Below, one piece after another: positions 1 through 6,096 of a DNA stretch of 23,355 bases. The first letter of the stretch is position 1. Every line of letters begins with the position of its first letter. Source of the stretch: an uncultured Olsenella sp. (GTDB lineage: Bacteria; Actinomycetota; Coriobacteriia; Coriobacteriales; Atopobiaceae); the NCBI GenBank assembly GCA_959598545.1, contig CAUGFC010000017.1, positions 1 through 23,355 of the forward strand, read 5' to 3'. The position numbers and the translations under genes were made by a program. The notes under the pieces were generated by a model. That model searched no databases and had not been told where the DNA came from. It saw nothing but the letters and a program-made list of their open reading frames with translations.

Positions 1-323
1 GCGCGGAAGTCCTCGTCGGGCGTGTCGTTCGAGGAGAGCATGATGTCGCGGCCGGTCACGCCCGCACGGTCCGCGAGCAGGAGCTCCACGCCCGTAGCGC
101 AGTCGCAGCCGCAGCCGCACTCCGCGAGGACCCGAAGTATGGCGGGGTTGGGCGTGGCCTTGACGGCGAAGTACTCCTTGAAGCCGGGGTTCCACGCAAA
201 GGCGGAGTTGAGCTCCGCCGCGCGGCGGCGGATCTCGGACTCGTCGTAGAGGTAGAACGGCGTCGGGTACTCGGCCGCGATGGCCTCGAGCCTCTCGCGC
301 GTGACAAACGGACGCTTCTGCAT
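1..323 (-). CDS. lysA: Diaminopimelate decarboxylase (N-terminal 107 residues, cut by window edge)
   Basis: Decarboxylates meso-diaminopimelate to L-lysine, the last step of lysine synthesis, in the cytoplasm with PLP. Translating the minus strand from the ATG at 323-321 gives an open frame to the window edge. It begins MQKRPFVTRERLEAIAAEYP, followed by TPFYLYDE and then EYFAVKATPNPAILRVL, the fold-type III decarboxylase signature with the PLP lysine at about K55 (AVKA). A GCDCATGVELLLA stretch follows, matching the family's conserved G-x-DCAS-x-GEL region, then DIMLSSNDTPDEDF. An SD-like GCGAGGG lies about 5 nt upstream of the ATG. The upstream lysine riboswitch supports LysA over related arginine/ornithine or carboxynorspermidine decarboxylases. 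The C-terminal catalytic Cys region is outside the window. Confidence 0.88.
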   Translation of the reverse strand, partial: MQKRPFVTRERLEAIAAEYPTPFYLYDESEIRRRAAELNSAFAWNPGFKEYFAVKATPNPAILRVLAECGCGCDCATGVELLLADRAGVTGRDIMLSSNDTPDEDFR

Positions 324-381
324 GACATCCCTCGCTCGCCGTGCAGGTGCGCGGCCCCGGGGCGGACGTGCGTCCGGCAAG

Positions 382-541
382 GATAGCGCACCTGCGAGTT
401 CTTCTCGCAGACAGTCCCGAGGGTCTTTCCCGCGGGCCCACCGCCGCGCCGCGCCCGACTTGGCAGTTCGGCGGACCTCGCCTCGTCCCGGGATCAGCGC
501 CCGCCGGCTCCTCCGGGACCCTTCGTGTCCGCTCCTCTATC
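382..541 (-). promoter_or_regulatory. Lysine riboswitch (L-box) in the lysA leader
   Basis: Read on the minus strand, the leader holds the ordered L-box hallmarks. GATAGAGGAGCG (541-530) opens P1. GCGGAC (532-527) pairs with GTCCGC (476-471) to close P2 and runs into the conserved CGCCGAAC. CGGGACTGTC follows, then a P5 hairpin TGCGAG-loop-CTCGCA (409-393), then GGTGCGCTATC, whose CTATC (386-382) closes P1 with GATAG. This order matches the known lysine aptamer (AGAGG, GCCGAAG, GGxCUGUC, GGAGxGCUAUC). Downstream, GCGCACCTGC (minus strand, 352-343) is an exact 10-nt complement of GCAGGTGCGC (395-386), which overlaps P5 and P1. This is a plausible switching helix just before the lysA Shine-Dalgarno. 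There is no U-tract, so translational control is likelier than termination; that mechanism is inferred. Confidence 0.85.
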
Positions 542-550
542 GATGTGGGT

Positions 551-579
551 AGCCTACCATCGCCCCGTACGACCCACAA
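551..579 (-). promoter_or_regulatory. Candidate lysA promoter
   Basis: On the minus strand, TTGTGG (579-574) and TAGGCT (556-551) are separated by 17 nt. Transcription would start near 544, just before the first base of the riboswitch aptamer. The -10 lies within a small inverted repeat GGTAGGCTACC. Matches to consensus are partial, and the main support is the position relative to the aptamer. Confidence 0.4.
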
Positions 580-649
580 GGCGAAAAACAAACCTGAAAC
601 ATCTTAGAATGCGGTAGTCTCTTTTCAGGGACCGGCGGCGGGAGGAACG

Positions 650-1810
650 GTGGACGAGAAGATCAGGCGCGTCGCCAAGGCATACGCCGACGAGTGCTAC
701 GAGGAGGAGCTCGAGCTCCTGCGCACGCTCGCGCAGATTCCCGCTCCGTCCGGCCACGAGGAGCGCCGCGCGGAGTTCATCCGCGACTGGCTGCTCGCCC
801 AGGGCGCCCCGGTGGGTTCCGTCCGGATCGACGACGCAAAGAACGTCATCCTCAGCCTGCCCGGCCCCGCCGGCGGCGACGACGGCATCGCGGTCTTCGC
901 CGCCCACACTGACGTGGTCTTCCCCGACACCGAACCGCTTCCGCTCGCCGAGAGCGCGACGCGCCTTCTGGCCCCGGGCGTCGGCGACGACACGGCAAAC
1001 CTCGTCGGACTGCTCCTTGCGGCGCGCTACCTGCTGCGCCACAAGGTGCCGCTCGACCGGCGCCTGCTCGTGGTAGCCAACTCCTGCGAGGAGGGCCTCG
1101 GCAACCTCGCCGGCACGCGCGAGCTCTTCCGCCACTACGACGGGCACGTGCGCGAGTTCACGAGCTTCGACCTCTACCTCGGCATGCACGTGGTCTCCGC
1201 CGTGGGCAGCCATCGCTGGCGCGTGAGGTGCCACACCGAGGGCGGCCACTCCTGGGAGAACTTCGGGCGCGACAACGCGATCGAGGCGCTCTGCAGCTTC
1301 ATCGAGGACCTCTACGCCCTCGAGCTGCCCACGCGCGCCAAGACCACGATCAACGTGGGGCGCTTCGTGGGCGGCACCACGGTGAACTCCATCGCCGAGG
1401 ACGCGAGCGTGCTCGTGGAGTACCGCTCGGCCTCCGAGGAGTGCCTCGAGGAGATGTACGGCAAGTTCGTCGTGCTCGTGGAGGAGCACCTCAAGGAGAA
1501 GACGCGCATCGACGTGCAGCTCATCGGCCGACGCCCCGCCTCCGGCGAGCACGTCCCCGAGGGCCAGGCGGCGCTCATCGCCCGCACGGACGAGGTCCTG
1601 CGCGAGCTGGGCGGCGTGAAGGAGATCCACCACCAGGAGTCCTCGACGGACGCCAACATCCCGCTCTCGCTGGGCATCCCCGCGCACACCGTGGGCACCG
1701 TCGAGGGCGACCTGCTCCACACGCGCGAGGAATGGATCGAGAAGGACAGTCTGCGCCGCGGGCTCTCGGTCATTCTCGCCCTCATGCTGGACCACGCGAC
1801 GGACGTATAG
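650..1810 (+). CDS. M20-family metallopeptidase (PepT/ArgE-like)
   Basis: A cytoplasmic zinc-dependent aminoacylase/peptidase-type hydrolase of 386 residues, the usual length for M20. Family landmarks occur in order: AAHTD (H86, metal), GVGDDTAN (D113-D114, bridging metal Asp), NSCEEG (E147 general base, E148 metal), a dimerisation-domain His in EGGHSW (H200), and a C-terminal metal His in LLHTREEW (H357). SSTDANIPLSLGIPAHTVG near residues 331-349 is typical of the C-terminal catalytic half. Start is GTG at 650 with GGGAGG 5-10 nt upstream. The gene is transcribed divergently from lysA, and a TAGAAT -10-like element lies at 605-610. The substrate cannot be told from sequence; tripeptides, dipeptides or N-acyl amino acids are all possible. 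Confidence 0.85.
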   Translation: MDEKIRRVAKAYADECYEEELELLRTLAQIPAPSGHEERRAEFIRDWLLAQGAPVGSVRIDDAKNVILSLPGPAGGDDGIAVFAAHTDVVFPDTEPLPLAESATRLLAPGVGDDTANLVGLLLAARYLLRHKVPLDRRLLVVANSCEEGLGNLAGTRELFRHYDGHVREFTSFDLYLGMHVVSAVGSHRWRVRCHTEGGHSWENFGRDNAIEALCSFIEDLYALELPTRAKTTINVGRFVGGTTVNSIAEDASVLVEYRSASEECLEEMYGKFVVLVEEHLKEKTRIDVQLIGRRPASGEHVPEGQAALIARTDEVLRELGGVKEIHHQESSTDANIPLSLGIPAHTVGTVEGDLLHTREEWIEKDSLRRGLSVILALMLDHATDV

Positions 1811-1815
1811 CAGAA

Positions 1816-1846
1816 GGGGCGGGACGCCCGTTCAGCGCCCCGCCCC
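1816..1846 (+). terminator. Stem-loop after the M20 peptidase gene
   Basis: GGGGCGGGACGC pairs with GCGCCCCGCCCC across a 7-nt loop with one mismatch, starting 6 nt after the stop codon. There is no T-run, so it may act with Rho or as a 3'-end stabiliser. Confidence 0.55.
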
Positions 1847-1857
1847 CGTCGTCTACG

Positions 1858-1878
1858 AAAAAGGAGCCCGCAGGCTCC
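1858..1878 (-). terminator. Intrinsic terminator of the small minus-strand gene
   Basis: On the minus strand GGAGCC-TGCG-GGCTCC is followed immediately by TTTTT, a compact Rho-independent terminator 26 nt after the stop of the gene at 1905-2132. Confidence 0.8.
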
Positions 1879-1904
1879 CGCACGAACGCTCCCGTTCCGA
1901 CGCC

Positions 1905-2132
1905 CTACGCGGCGCGGACGCACTTAACGAGCAGGTGCGAGTCTGCGTGGTTCTGCTCGTGAGCGGAGAACCACTGGTCAACGTCGTTGAACAGGATGCT
2001 CGGGCTGTCAGCCCAGAAGCGACGCTCGTGGTTGTCGAACAGCGCGCGATACTCGCCGCTCATGAACCAACCGTTGCGGCAGGCGTCGTGGACCTTGCGC
2101 TGACGACGCCCCATGTTCTTGACCTTGGTCAT
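1905..2132 (-). CDS. Small basic protein of unknown function (75 aa)
   Basis: I do not recognise this family. The protein begins MTKVKNMGRRQRKVHDACRN and is rich in Arg, His, Trp and Phe (for example NHERRFWADSP and WFSAHEQNHADSH). It has no signal peptide, membrane segment or metal-binding Cys pair. The start is placed at 2132 because a strong GGAAGGGAGG lies 8 nt upstream; the frame is open a little further but without a ribosome site. It is a stand-alone transcription unit: an intrinsic terminator follows and a promoter-like sequence precedes it. The basic N-terminus would suit nucleic-acid or ribosome binding, but that is a guess. Its own promoter, good RBS and terminator argue that it is a real gene. 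Confidence 0.7.
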   Translation of the reverse strand: MTKVKNMGRRQRKVHDACRNGWFMSGEYRALFDNHERRFWADSPSILFNDVDQWFSAHEQNHADSHLLVKCVRAA

Positions 2133-2169
2133 AGGTACTTCCCTCCTTCCAAAACCGTTTGACACGCTT

Positions 2170-2198
2170 GTTATACCCAATCCTACCGTTCATAGAAA
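2170..2198 (-). promoter_or_regulatory. Candidate promoter of the 75-aa gene
   Basis: On the minus strand TTTCTA (2198-2193) and TATAAC (2175-2170) are 17 nt apart in a locally AT-rich stretch. Transcription would start about 31 nt upstream of the ATG at 2132. Confidence 0.45.
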
Positions 2199-2265
2199 GT
2201 GTCTTGACAAAACAGTTACAAATCAGTACTTCCGCTTAAACGTCTGGTAATCCGCCGTTCACGCG

Positions 2266-2301
2266 GTGTTGCGGGGCGAGAAGGACCCTGCCCCGCAACA
2301 C
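2266..2301. promoter_or_regulatory. Perfect 12-bp dyad upstream of the lipoprotein gene
   Basis: GTGTTGCGGGGC (2266-2277) and its exact complement GCCCCGCAACAC (2290-2301) are separated by 12 nt. No T-run follows on either strand. The dyad ends 9 nt before an extended -10 element, so its centre falls near -42 of the predicted transcript. That position suits an operator or activator site better than a terminator. The LysR gene downstream is one possible binder, but nothing proves it. Confidence 0.5.
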
Positions 2302-2310
2302 GTCGCTTCA

Positions 2311-2319
2311 TGCTATGGT
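2311..2319 (+). promoter_or_regulatory. Extended -10 promoter candidate for the lipoprotein gene
   Basis: TGCTATGGT fits the TGnTATAAT extended -10 pattern. No -35 match is seen at the right distance. Predicted start of transcription is near 2326, giving a leader of about 28 nt to the ATG at 2354. Confidence 0.4.
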
Positions 2320-2353
2320 CGTGCACAGGAAACCGACCCGAACGGAGCGATCC

Positions 2354-3052
2354 ATGCGACTGACCAAGCTGCTCGTGCCCGCACTCTGCCTCTCCGTCGC
2401 GCTTCTCGCCGGCTGCGCCCAGACGACGCCGGAGGATGCCGACGCCCAGACCGATCGCACTCCTGTCCAGGACGTCATGGACGGCACCGCCGCGGAGCCC
2501 GAGCAGAGCAACTGGCAGCAGCCCGCGTTCTACGAGCGGTCCTTCTCGGAGGTCACCTCCGACCTCGGCCTGCTCGGCTTCGAGCTGGTGGACGAGTACT
2601 ACGACGAGGAGAACGCCTACCTCTCCGTCGCGTTCAGGGGGACGCCCGCGGGCGTCACGCTGGAGGGCTCGGACGGCACCGTCACCGTGAACCTCTACGC
2701 GTCCGAGCCGACTTTCCGCGACGATGCGGGCGAGCCCTCCGTCGAGACGCTCGCGGACGGAGTCGCGCCCAACGGCTTCGACGTCTTCCTCTACGTCCCC
2801 GACGCCGACCCCTCCGAGTACGAGGGCATCGCGCGCCAGGCGGCGGACGCCGCGGGCCTGGGCGAGTTCACCGACGCCTACGTGGGCGATGCGCCCTTCA
2901 CCGAGGGTCAGCAGGTGGGCAACTTCACCACCGAGACGACCTTCAACGGCGAGGCGGCGGGATGCCTGTTCGTCGTGCAGCGCTACGAGGACCCCGGCGT
3001 CGCCCCCAACCCCAACGCCCCGCTCGTCGTCTCCTACGGCTGCTATATGTAA
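2354..3052 (+). CDS. Putative lipoprotein of unknown function (232 aa)
   Basis: The N-terminus MRLTKLLVPALCLSVALLAG-C is a classical lipoprotein signal: positive n-region, hydrophobic core, and lipobox LLAG with the lipidated Cys at 21. The mature protein should be anchored on the outer face of the cytoplasmic membrane. The mature part is strongly acidic, opens with a disordered Thr/Asp/Gln-rich linker (AQTTPEDADAQTDRT), and then forms a soluble domain with alternating short strands and helices, including DVFLYVPDADPSEYEG. I recognise no catalytic or binding motif. The ATG at 2354 was chosen because it gives a clean signal peptide and has GGAG about 6 nt upstream; an in-frame ATG at 2315 would bury the signal. 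LysR is the next gene downstream, separated by 63 nt and a probable promoter. Confidence 0.8.
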   Translation: MRLTKLLVPALCLSVALLAGCAQTTPEDADAQTDRTPVQDVMDGTAAEPEQSNWQQPAFYERSFSEVTSDLGLLGFELVDEYYDEENAYLSVAFRGTPAGVTLEGSDGTVTVNLYASEPTFRDDAGEPSVETLADGVAPNGFDVFLYVPDADPSEYEGIARQAADAAGLGEFTDAYVGDAPFTEGQQVGNFTTETTFNGEAAGCLFVVQRYEDPGVAPNPNAPLVVSYGCYM

Positions 3053-3076
3053 GGACGGCAGGGGAATCTCCCGCGA

Positions 3077-3082
3077 TACAAT
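3077..3082 (+). promoter_or_regulatory. -10 element of the lysR gene
   Basis: TACAAT matches the TATAAT consensus at five of six bases. Transcription would begin near 3089. The in-frame ATG at 3089 would then have no leader, which supports the downstream TTG with its Shine-Dalgarno sequence as the true start. Confidence 0.45.
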
Positions 3083-3115
3083 CTGCGTATGCGGCAGCCG
3101 TCCCGGGAGGGCCCC

Positions 3116-3958
3116 TTGAATCTCAAGCAGCTCGAGTACTTCGTCGCCATCGCCGAGGAGGGCCAGATCACGGCCGCCGCCCGGCGCCTGCACATCTCCC
3201 AGCCGCCGCTCTCCTACGAGCTCGCCCAGCTCGAGCAGGAGCTCGGCACCCAGCTCGTGCGGCGCGGCCCCCGCGGCGTGACCCCCACCGAGGCCGGCAG
3301 GCTCCTCTACGAGCGCGCCCGGCGCATCCTCGCCATGACCACGGCGACGGCCCGCGAGGTGTCGAGCGTGGGCAAGGGCCTCACCGGCACGCTCTGCCTC
3401 GCCGTGTGCGACGCTGCTGCGAGCCTCGCCCCGGGCGGCCGGCTCGCCGAGCTCGCCCGGCGCTCCCCCGACGTCGCACTGGAGCTGCGCGAGGGCAGCG
3501 TGCCCGAGGTGCTCGACCTCGTCGCGAGCGGCATCGCGGAGGTGGGCGTCGTGCGCACGCCCTTCCCCACGCAGGGCCTGCGCGCCCGCTACGCCCCGGC
3601 GGAGCCGCTCGTCGCCGTCATGCCGCCCGAGCTCGAGCGCGGCGAGGAGCTCTCGGTCTCCCTCGAGCAGCTCCGAGACGTCCCGCTCGCCTGCAGCCGG
3701 CGCGTCGCCGCGGCACTCGACCGCGCGCCCTCCTGCCTGACCGAGGACGAGCGCAGCACCTGCTCCTGCGCGGCGGCGGGCCTCGGCGTGGGTCTCGTCC
3801 CCCGCTCGCTCCTCACCGTCTGCGACACCGGCCCCTGCTACATAAAGACCGTAACCGAGAAGGACCTCGAGTCGCGTGCTGCCGTCATCTGGAAGGCCGA
3901 CCGCGCCCTCTCCCCGCTCGCCGAGCGCGCCGTCGCCCTTCTCGGCGAGCTCTGTTAA
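3116..3958 (+). CDS. LysR-family transcriptional regulator
   Basis: A 280-residue LysR-type regulator. The winged HTH occupies residues 1-60 (MNLKQLEYFVAIAEEGQITA, then AARRLHISQPPLSYELAQLE, then LVRRGPRGVTPTEAG). A linker helix follows, and the effector-binding domain starts near residue 90 (LTGTLCLAV) and carries a typical GLGVGLVP segment. The start is TTG at 3116, 5 nt after GGGAGG; translation from there opens with the canonical LysR N-terminus, whereas the ATG at 3089 adds nine unrelated residues. Family members bind as tetramers and respond to a small ligand. The target is unknown; the adjacent lipoprotein gene and the dyad at 2266-2301 are candidates. The last codon (Cys) and the stop codon lie inside a palindromic repeat, suggesting that repeat insertion reset the C-terminus. 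Confidence 0.9.
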   Translation: MNLKQLEYFVAIAEEGQITAAARRLHISQPPLSYELAQLEQELGTQLVRRGPRGVTPTEAGRLLYERARRILAMTTATAREVSSVGKGLTGTLCLAVCDAAASLAPGGRLAELARRSPDVALELREGSVPEVLDLVASGIAEVGVVRTPFPTQGLRARYAPAEPLVAVMPPELERGEELSVSLEQLRDVPLACSRRVAAALDRAPSCLTEDERSTCSCAAAGLGVGLVPRSLLTVCDTGPCYIKTVTEKDLESRAAVIWKADRALSPLAERAVALLGELC

Positions 3959-3983
3959 TTGGGGACAGTCCCCAATTAACAGA
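3951..3983. repeat. Perfect palindromic repeat overlapping the lysR stop
   Basis: Sixteen-base arms around a single central A: TCTGTTAATTGGGGAC is mirrored by GTCCCCAATTAACAGA. The element is more AT-rich than its surroundings and supplies the lysR stop TAA at 3956-3958. Its TTGGGGACAGTCCCCAA core looks like an intergenic palindromic (REP-like) element. I infer that it recurs in the genome, but no second copy lies in this window. Confidence 0.7.
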
Positions 3984-3985
3984 AA

Positions 3986-4016
3986 GCGCCCCCGGCGGGA
4001 AAGGTGCCGGGGGCGC
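3986..4016 (-). terminator. Terminator of tatA, possibly bidirectional
   Basis: GCGCCCCCGGC and GCCGGGGGCGC form an 11-bp stem with a 9-nt loop. On the minus strand it is followed by TTTCTGTT, so it terminates tatA. From the plus side it lies 27 nt after the lysR stop and could serve that gene as well. Confidence 0.7.
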
Positions 4017-4027
4017 AGGAGGAAGGA

Positions 4028-4222
4028 CTACTGCTGGTCGGAGTCGTCCGCGGTGGCCTCGACGGGCACGTCGTCGGGATCTTCGCCCTCCATGCCCTCA
4101 CGAACGTTCTTGACCGTCTTGCCGAGGGCCGAGCCCAGCTTGGGCAGGTTCTTCGGCCCGAAGATCACCAGGACGACGAGCAGGATGACCGCAAGCTCCA
4201 TCGGACCCATGCCAAAGACCAT
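4028..4222 (-). CDS. tatA: Sec-independent protein translocase subunit TatA
   Basis: TatA subunits oligomerise in the membrane to form the pore that passes folded twin-arginine precursors. The 64-residue protein has the TatA plan: a short periplasmic start, one transmembrane helix (about residues 8-20, MELAVILLVVLVI), the invariant hinge F21-G22, the amphipathic helix PKNLPKLGSALGKTVKNVRE, and an acidic C-terminal tail ending DDSDQQ. The start at 4222 follows GGGAGG by 6 nt. No tatB or tatC is adjacent, so this is a stand-alone tatA-type gene and the rest of the system must lie elsewhere. TatB is less likely because the amphipathic helix is short. Confidence 0.93.
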   Translation of the reverse strand: MVFGMGPMELAVILLVVLVIFGPKNLPKLGSALGKTVKNVREGMEGEDPDDVPVEATADDSDQQ

Positions 4223-4296
4223 GTGAGACCTCCCGTGACGTTGTTCTTCTCGTCCATGGTAGGTCGCGTCAGCCCAACGGTAAAATACATATACGA

Positions 4297-4331
4297 ATGG
4301 GGTGCCATACAACGAATGTATGGCACCCCAT
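4297..4331 (-). terminator. Perfect 15-bp hairpin between the ACT gene and tatA
   Basis: ATGGGGTGCCATACA and TGTATGGCACCCCAT are exact complements around a 5-nt loop, 27 nt after the stop of the ACT gene. On the minus strand the hairpin is followed by TCGTATATGTATTTT, which is AT-rich but not a clean U-tract. The same AT-rich stretch may carry the tatA promoter. It may be a terminator of the paaK-ACT operon or a repeat element. Confidence 0.55.
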
Positions 4332-4357
4332 CAGACGAGAAGAGCCTCGCGACGCGC

Positions 4358-4786
4358 CTACTCGACCTCGTCCTGCTCGAACACGTGGAAGCCAGCCTTC
4401 TCGATGGCCCAGCTCGCCTCCGCGGCGCTGGCAGGGTCGGCGATCTTGAGCGCGAGGACGGCCAGGTCGTCGGTCGTGGAGAAGCAGTAGAAGTACTCGA
4501 TGTCCACGTCGAGGTCGTCGAGCTTCTCGAGCAGGTCCGCCGCGCCGCCCGGGTGGTGCGGAACGGCGATGGCCATGACCTTGGTCTTGATCGCGCGGTA
4601 GCCGCCGGACTCGAGGGCGGCGAGCGCCGCCTCGGTGTCGCTGCAGATGATGCGCACGATTCCGTACTCGGTAGTGTCTGCCACGGAGAGCGCGGCCATG
4701 TTGATGTTGGCGTCGCCGAGGGTGCGGCACAGAGACGCGATGCGGCCGCGCTTGTTCTCGAGGAAGACGGTGATCTGGTCAATCAT
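4358..4786 (-). CDS. Tandem ACT-domain protein, partner of PaaK
   Basis: ACT domains bind amino acids or related small ligands. This 142-residue protein is two ACT modules and nothing else. Module one spans about residues 1-70 (MIDQITVFLENKRGRIASLC, with LGDANINMAALSV and YGIVRIICSD). Module two spans about 71-142 (MAIAVPHHPGGAADLLEKLD, with IEYFYCF). The ATG at 4786 overlaps the paaK stop codon (TAATG), so translation is coupled. Small ACT proteins are commonly found next to PaaK-type ligases in anaerobes, where they are presumed to sense aromatic amino acids or their acids and to regulate the pathway. That role is inferred from family context, not seen here. Confidence 0.87.
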   Translation of the reverse strand: MIDQITVFLENKRGRIASLCRTLGDANINMAALSVADTTEYGIVRIICSDTEAALAALESGGYRAIKTKVMAIAVPHHPGGAADLLEKLDDLDVDIEYFYCFSTTDDLAVLALKIADPASAAEASWAIEKAGFHVFEQDEVE

Positions 4787-6096
4787 TACTTGATCCCCTT
4801 TCGCAGGTCGACGATGCGCTTTGCCTTGCCCTCGCTGCGCGCGATGGTCTTGGGCTCGACGAGCTTCACGCGCACGCCCACGGACAGCGCCGTCTTGAGG
4901 CGCGCCGAGATCTCCTTCTGCAGGCGCTCGACGGCCGCGACGGAGTCGAAGGCGAAACCGGGGTTGACCTCGGCCTTGAGCGTGACCATGTCGAGCGAGC
5001 GGTGATCGGTGTCGACCTCGATCTGGTACCAAGAGGAGACCTGGTCGAAGGTCTTCATGACGTCCTCGATCTGGCTCGGGAAGACGTTGACGCCGCGGAT
5101 GATGAGCATGTCGTCGGTACGGCCGTGGATGCGGTCGATGCGACGGTGCGTGCAGCCGCAGGCACACTCGCCCGGCAGGATGCGCGTGATGTCGCGCGTG
5201 CGGTAGCGCACGACGGGAGACGCCTCGCGGTCGATCGTGGTGAGCACGAGCTCGCCCCACTCGCCGTCAGGCAGGACCTCGCCGGTGTTGGGGTCGATGA
5301 TCTCGGCGTAGAAGTGGTCCTCGGCAAGGTGCAGTCCGTCCTGCTCCCAGCACTCGATGGCCACGCCCGGGCCCATGGTCTCCGTGAGGCCGTAGACGTC
5401 GAGCACGTGGTAGTTGAGCTTGCGCTCGAGGTCGCGGCGGAAGTTGTCGCTGAAGGGCTCCGCGCCGTGGATGCCCGCGCGCAGGTGGAAGTCGCGCGCC
5501 GGGTCGATGCCCATTTCGATTGCGGTGTCGGCGATGTGCATGGCGTAGCTCGGCGTGCAGCAGATAATCGTGGATCCCATCTCCTTGAGCACGCGGATCT
5601 GGCGCTCGGTGTTGCCCGCGGACATGGGGATCGTGGTGGCGCCGGAGTAGAGGCCACCGTAGTGCGCACCCAGGCCACCGGTGAACAGGCCGTAGCCGTA
5701 GCAGACGTGGACGACGTCGTCCTTGCCGCCGTTTGCGTACTCGATGCCGCGCGCAAAGCACTCGCCCCAGATGTCGAGATCGTGCTGGGTGTAGCCGCCC
5801 ACTGTCGCCACGCCGGTGGTGCCGGAGGACATGTGAATCTCCTTCACCTCGGAGAGCGGCGTGGCGAACATCCCGTACGGATAGTTGTCGCGCAGGTCCT
5901 GCTTGGTGACGAACGGCGCCTTCTGGAGGTCGTCAAGGCTCTTGACCGCGTACGGGTCAAAGCCGGCCTCGTCGAAGCTCTTCTTGTAGAACGGCACGTT
6001 CTCGTAGCACGCGATCACGGTCTTCTTGATGCCCTCGAGCTGGATCTGTTCGATCTGCTCGTGGGGCGCGTGGAGGATCTCCTGCGTCTTGCCCAT
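4786..6096 (-). CDS. paaK: Phenylacetate-CoA ligase family protein
   Basis: An ANL-superfamily adenylate-forming enzyme of 436 residues, the normal PaaK length. It would activate phenylacetate or a related arylacetate with ATP and CoA in the cytoplasm. Landmarks: the N-terminal VPFYKKSFDEAG motif, the nucleotide loop MSSGTTGVATVGGYT (residues 89-103), YGLTETMGPG, the conserved VVRYRTRD, GRTDDMLIIRGVNVFPSQIE at the domain hinge, and ARSEGKAKRIVD at the C-terminus carrying the second-half lysine. GECACGCTHRRI holds the paired cysteines typical of the family. The P-loop has Val at residue 96 where the usual motif is GTTGKP. The start at 6096 has GGAAGGG upstream. It forms a coupled operon with the ACT protein. 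In gut anaerobes such pairs accompany aromatic amino acid fermentation (inference). Confidence 0.88.
   Translation of the reverse strand: MGKTQEILHAPHEQIEQIQLEGIKKTVIACYENVPFYKKSFDEAGFDPYAVKSLDDLQKAPFVTKQDLRDNYPYGMFATPLSEVKEIHMSSGTTGVATVGGYTQHDLDIWGECFARGIEYANGGKDDVVHVCYGYGLFTGGLGAHYGGLYSGATTIPMSAGNTERQIRVLKEMGSTIICCTPSYAMHIADTAIEMGIDPARDFHLRAGIHGAEPFSDNFRRDLERKLNYHVLDVYGLTETMGPGVAIECWEQDGLHLAEDHFYAEIIDPNTGEVLPDGEWGELVLTTIDREASPVVRYRTRDITRILPGECACGCTHRRIDRIHGRTDDMLIIRGVNVFPSQIEDVMKTFDQVSSWYQIEVDTDHRSLDMVTLKAEVNPGFAFDSVAAVERLQKEISARLKTALSVGVRVKLVEPKTIARSEGKAKRIVDLRKGIK

Noticed and set aside
426..440. GGTGGGCCCGCGGG on the minus strand, resembling the T-box core GGTGGnACCGCG
   Set aside because: The surrounding leader fits the lysine riboswitch in order and pairing, the conserved A is a C, and no T-box stem I or specifier loop was seen.
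2315..2353. Upstream ATG for the lipoprotein gene
   Set aside because: It would add 13 residues before the signal peptide and overlaps the predicted promoter.
3089..3115. ATG start for LysR
   Set aside because: It would coincide with the predicted transcription start and lacks a ribosome site; the TTG at 3116 has GGGAGG and gives the canonical LysR N-terminus.
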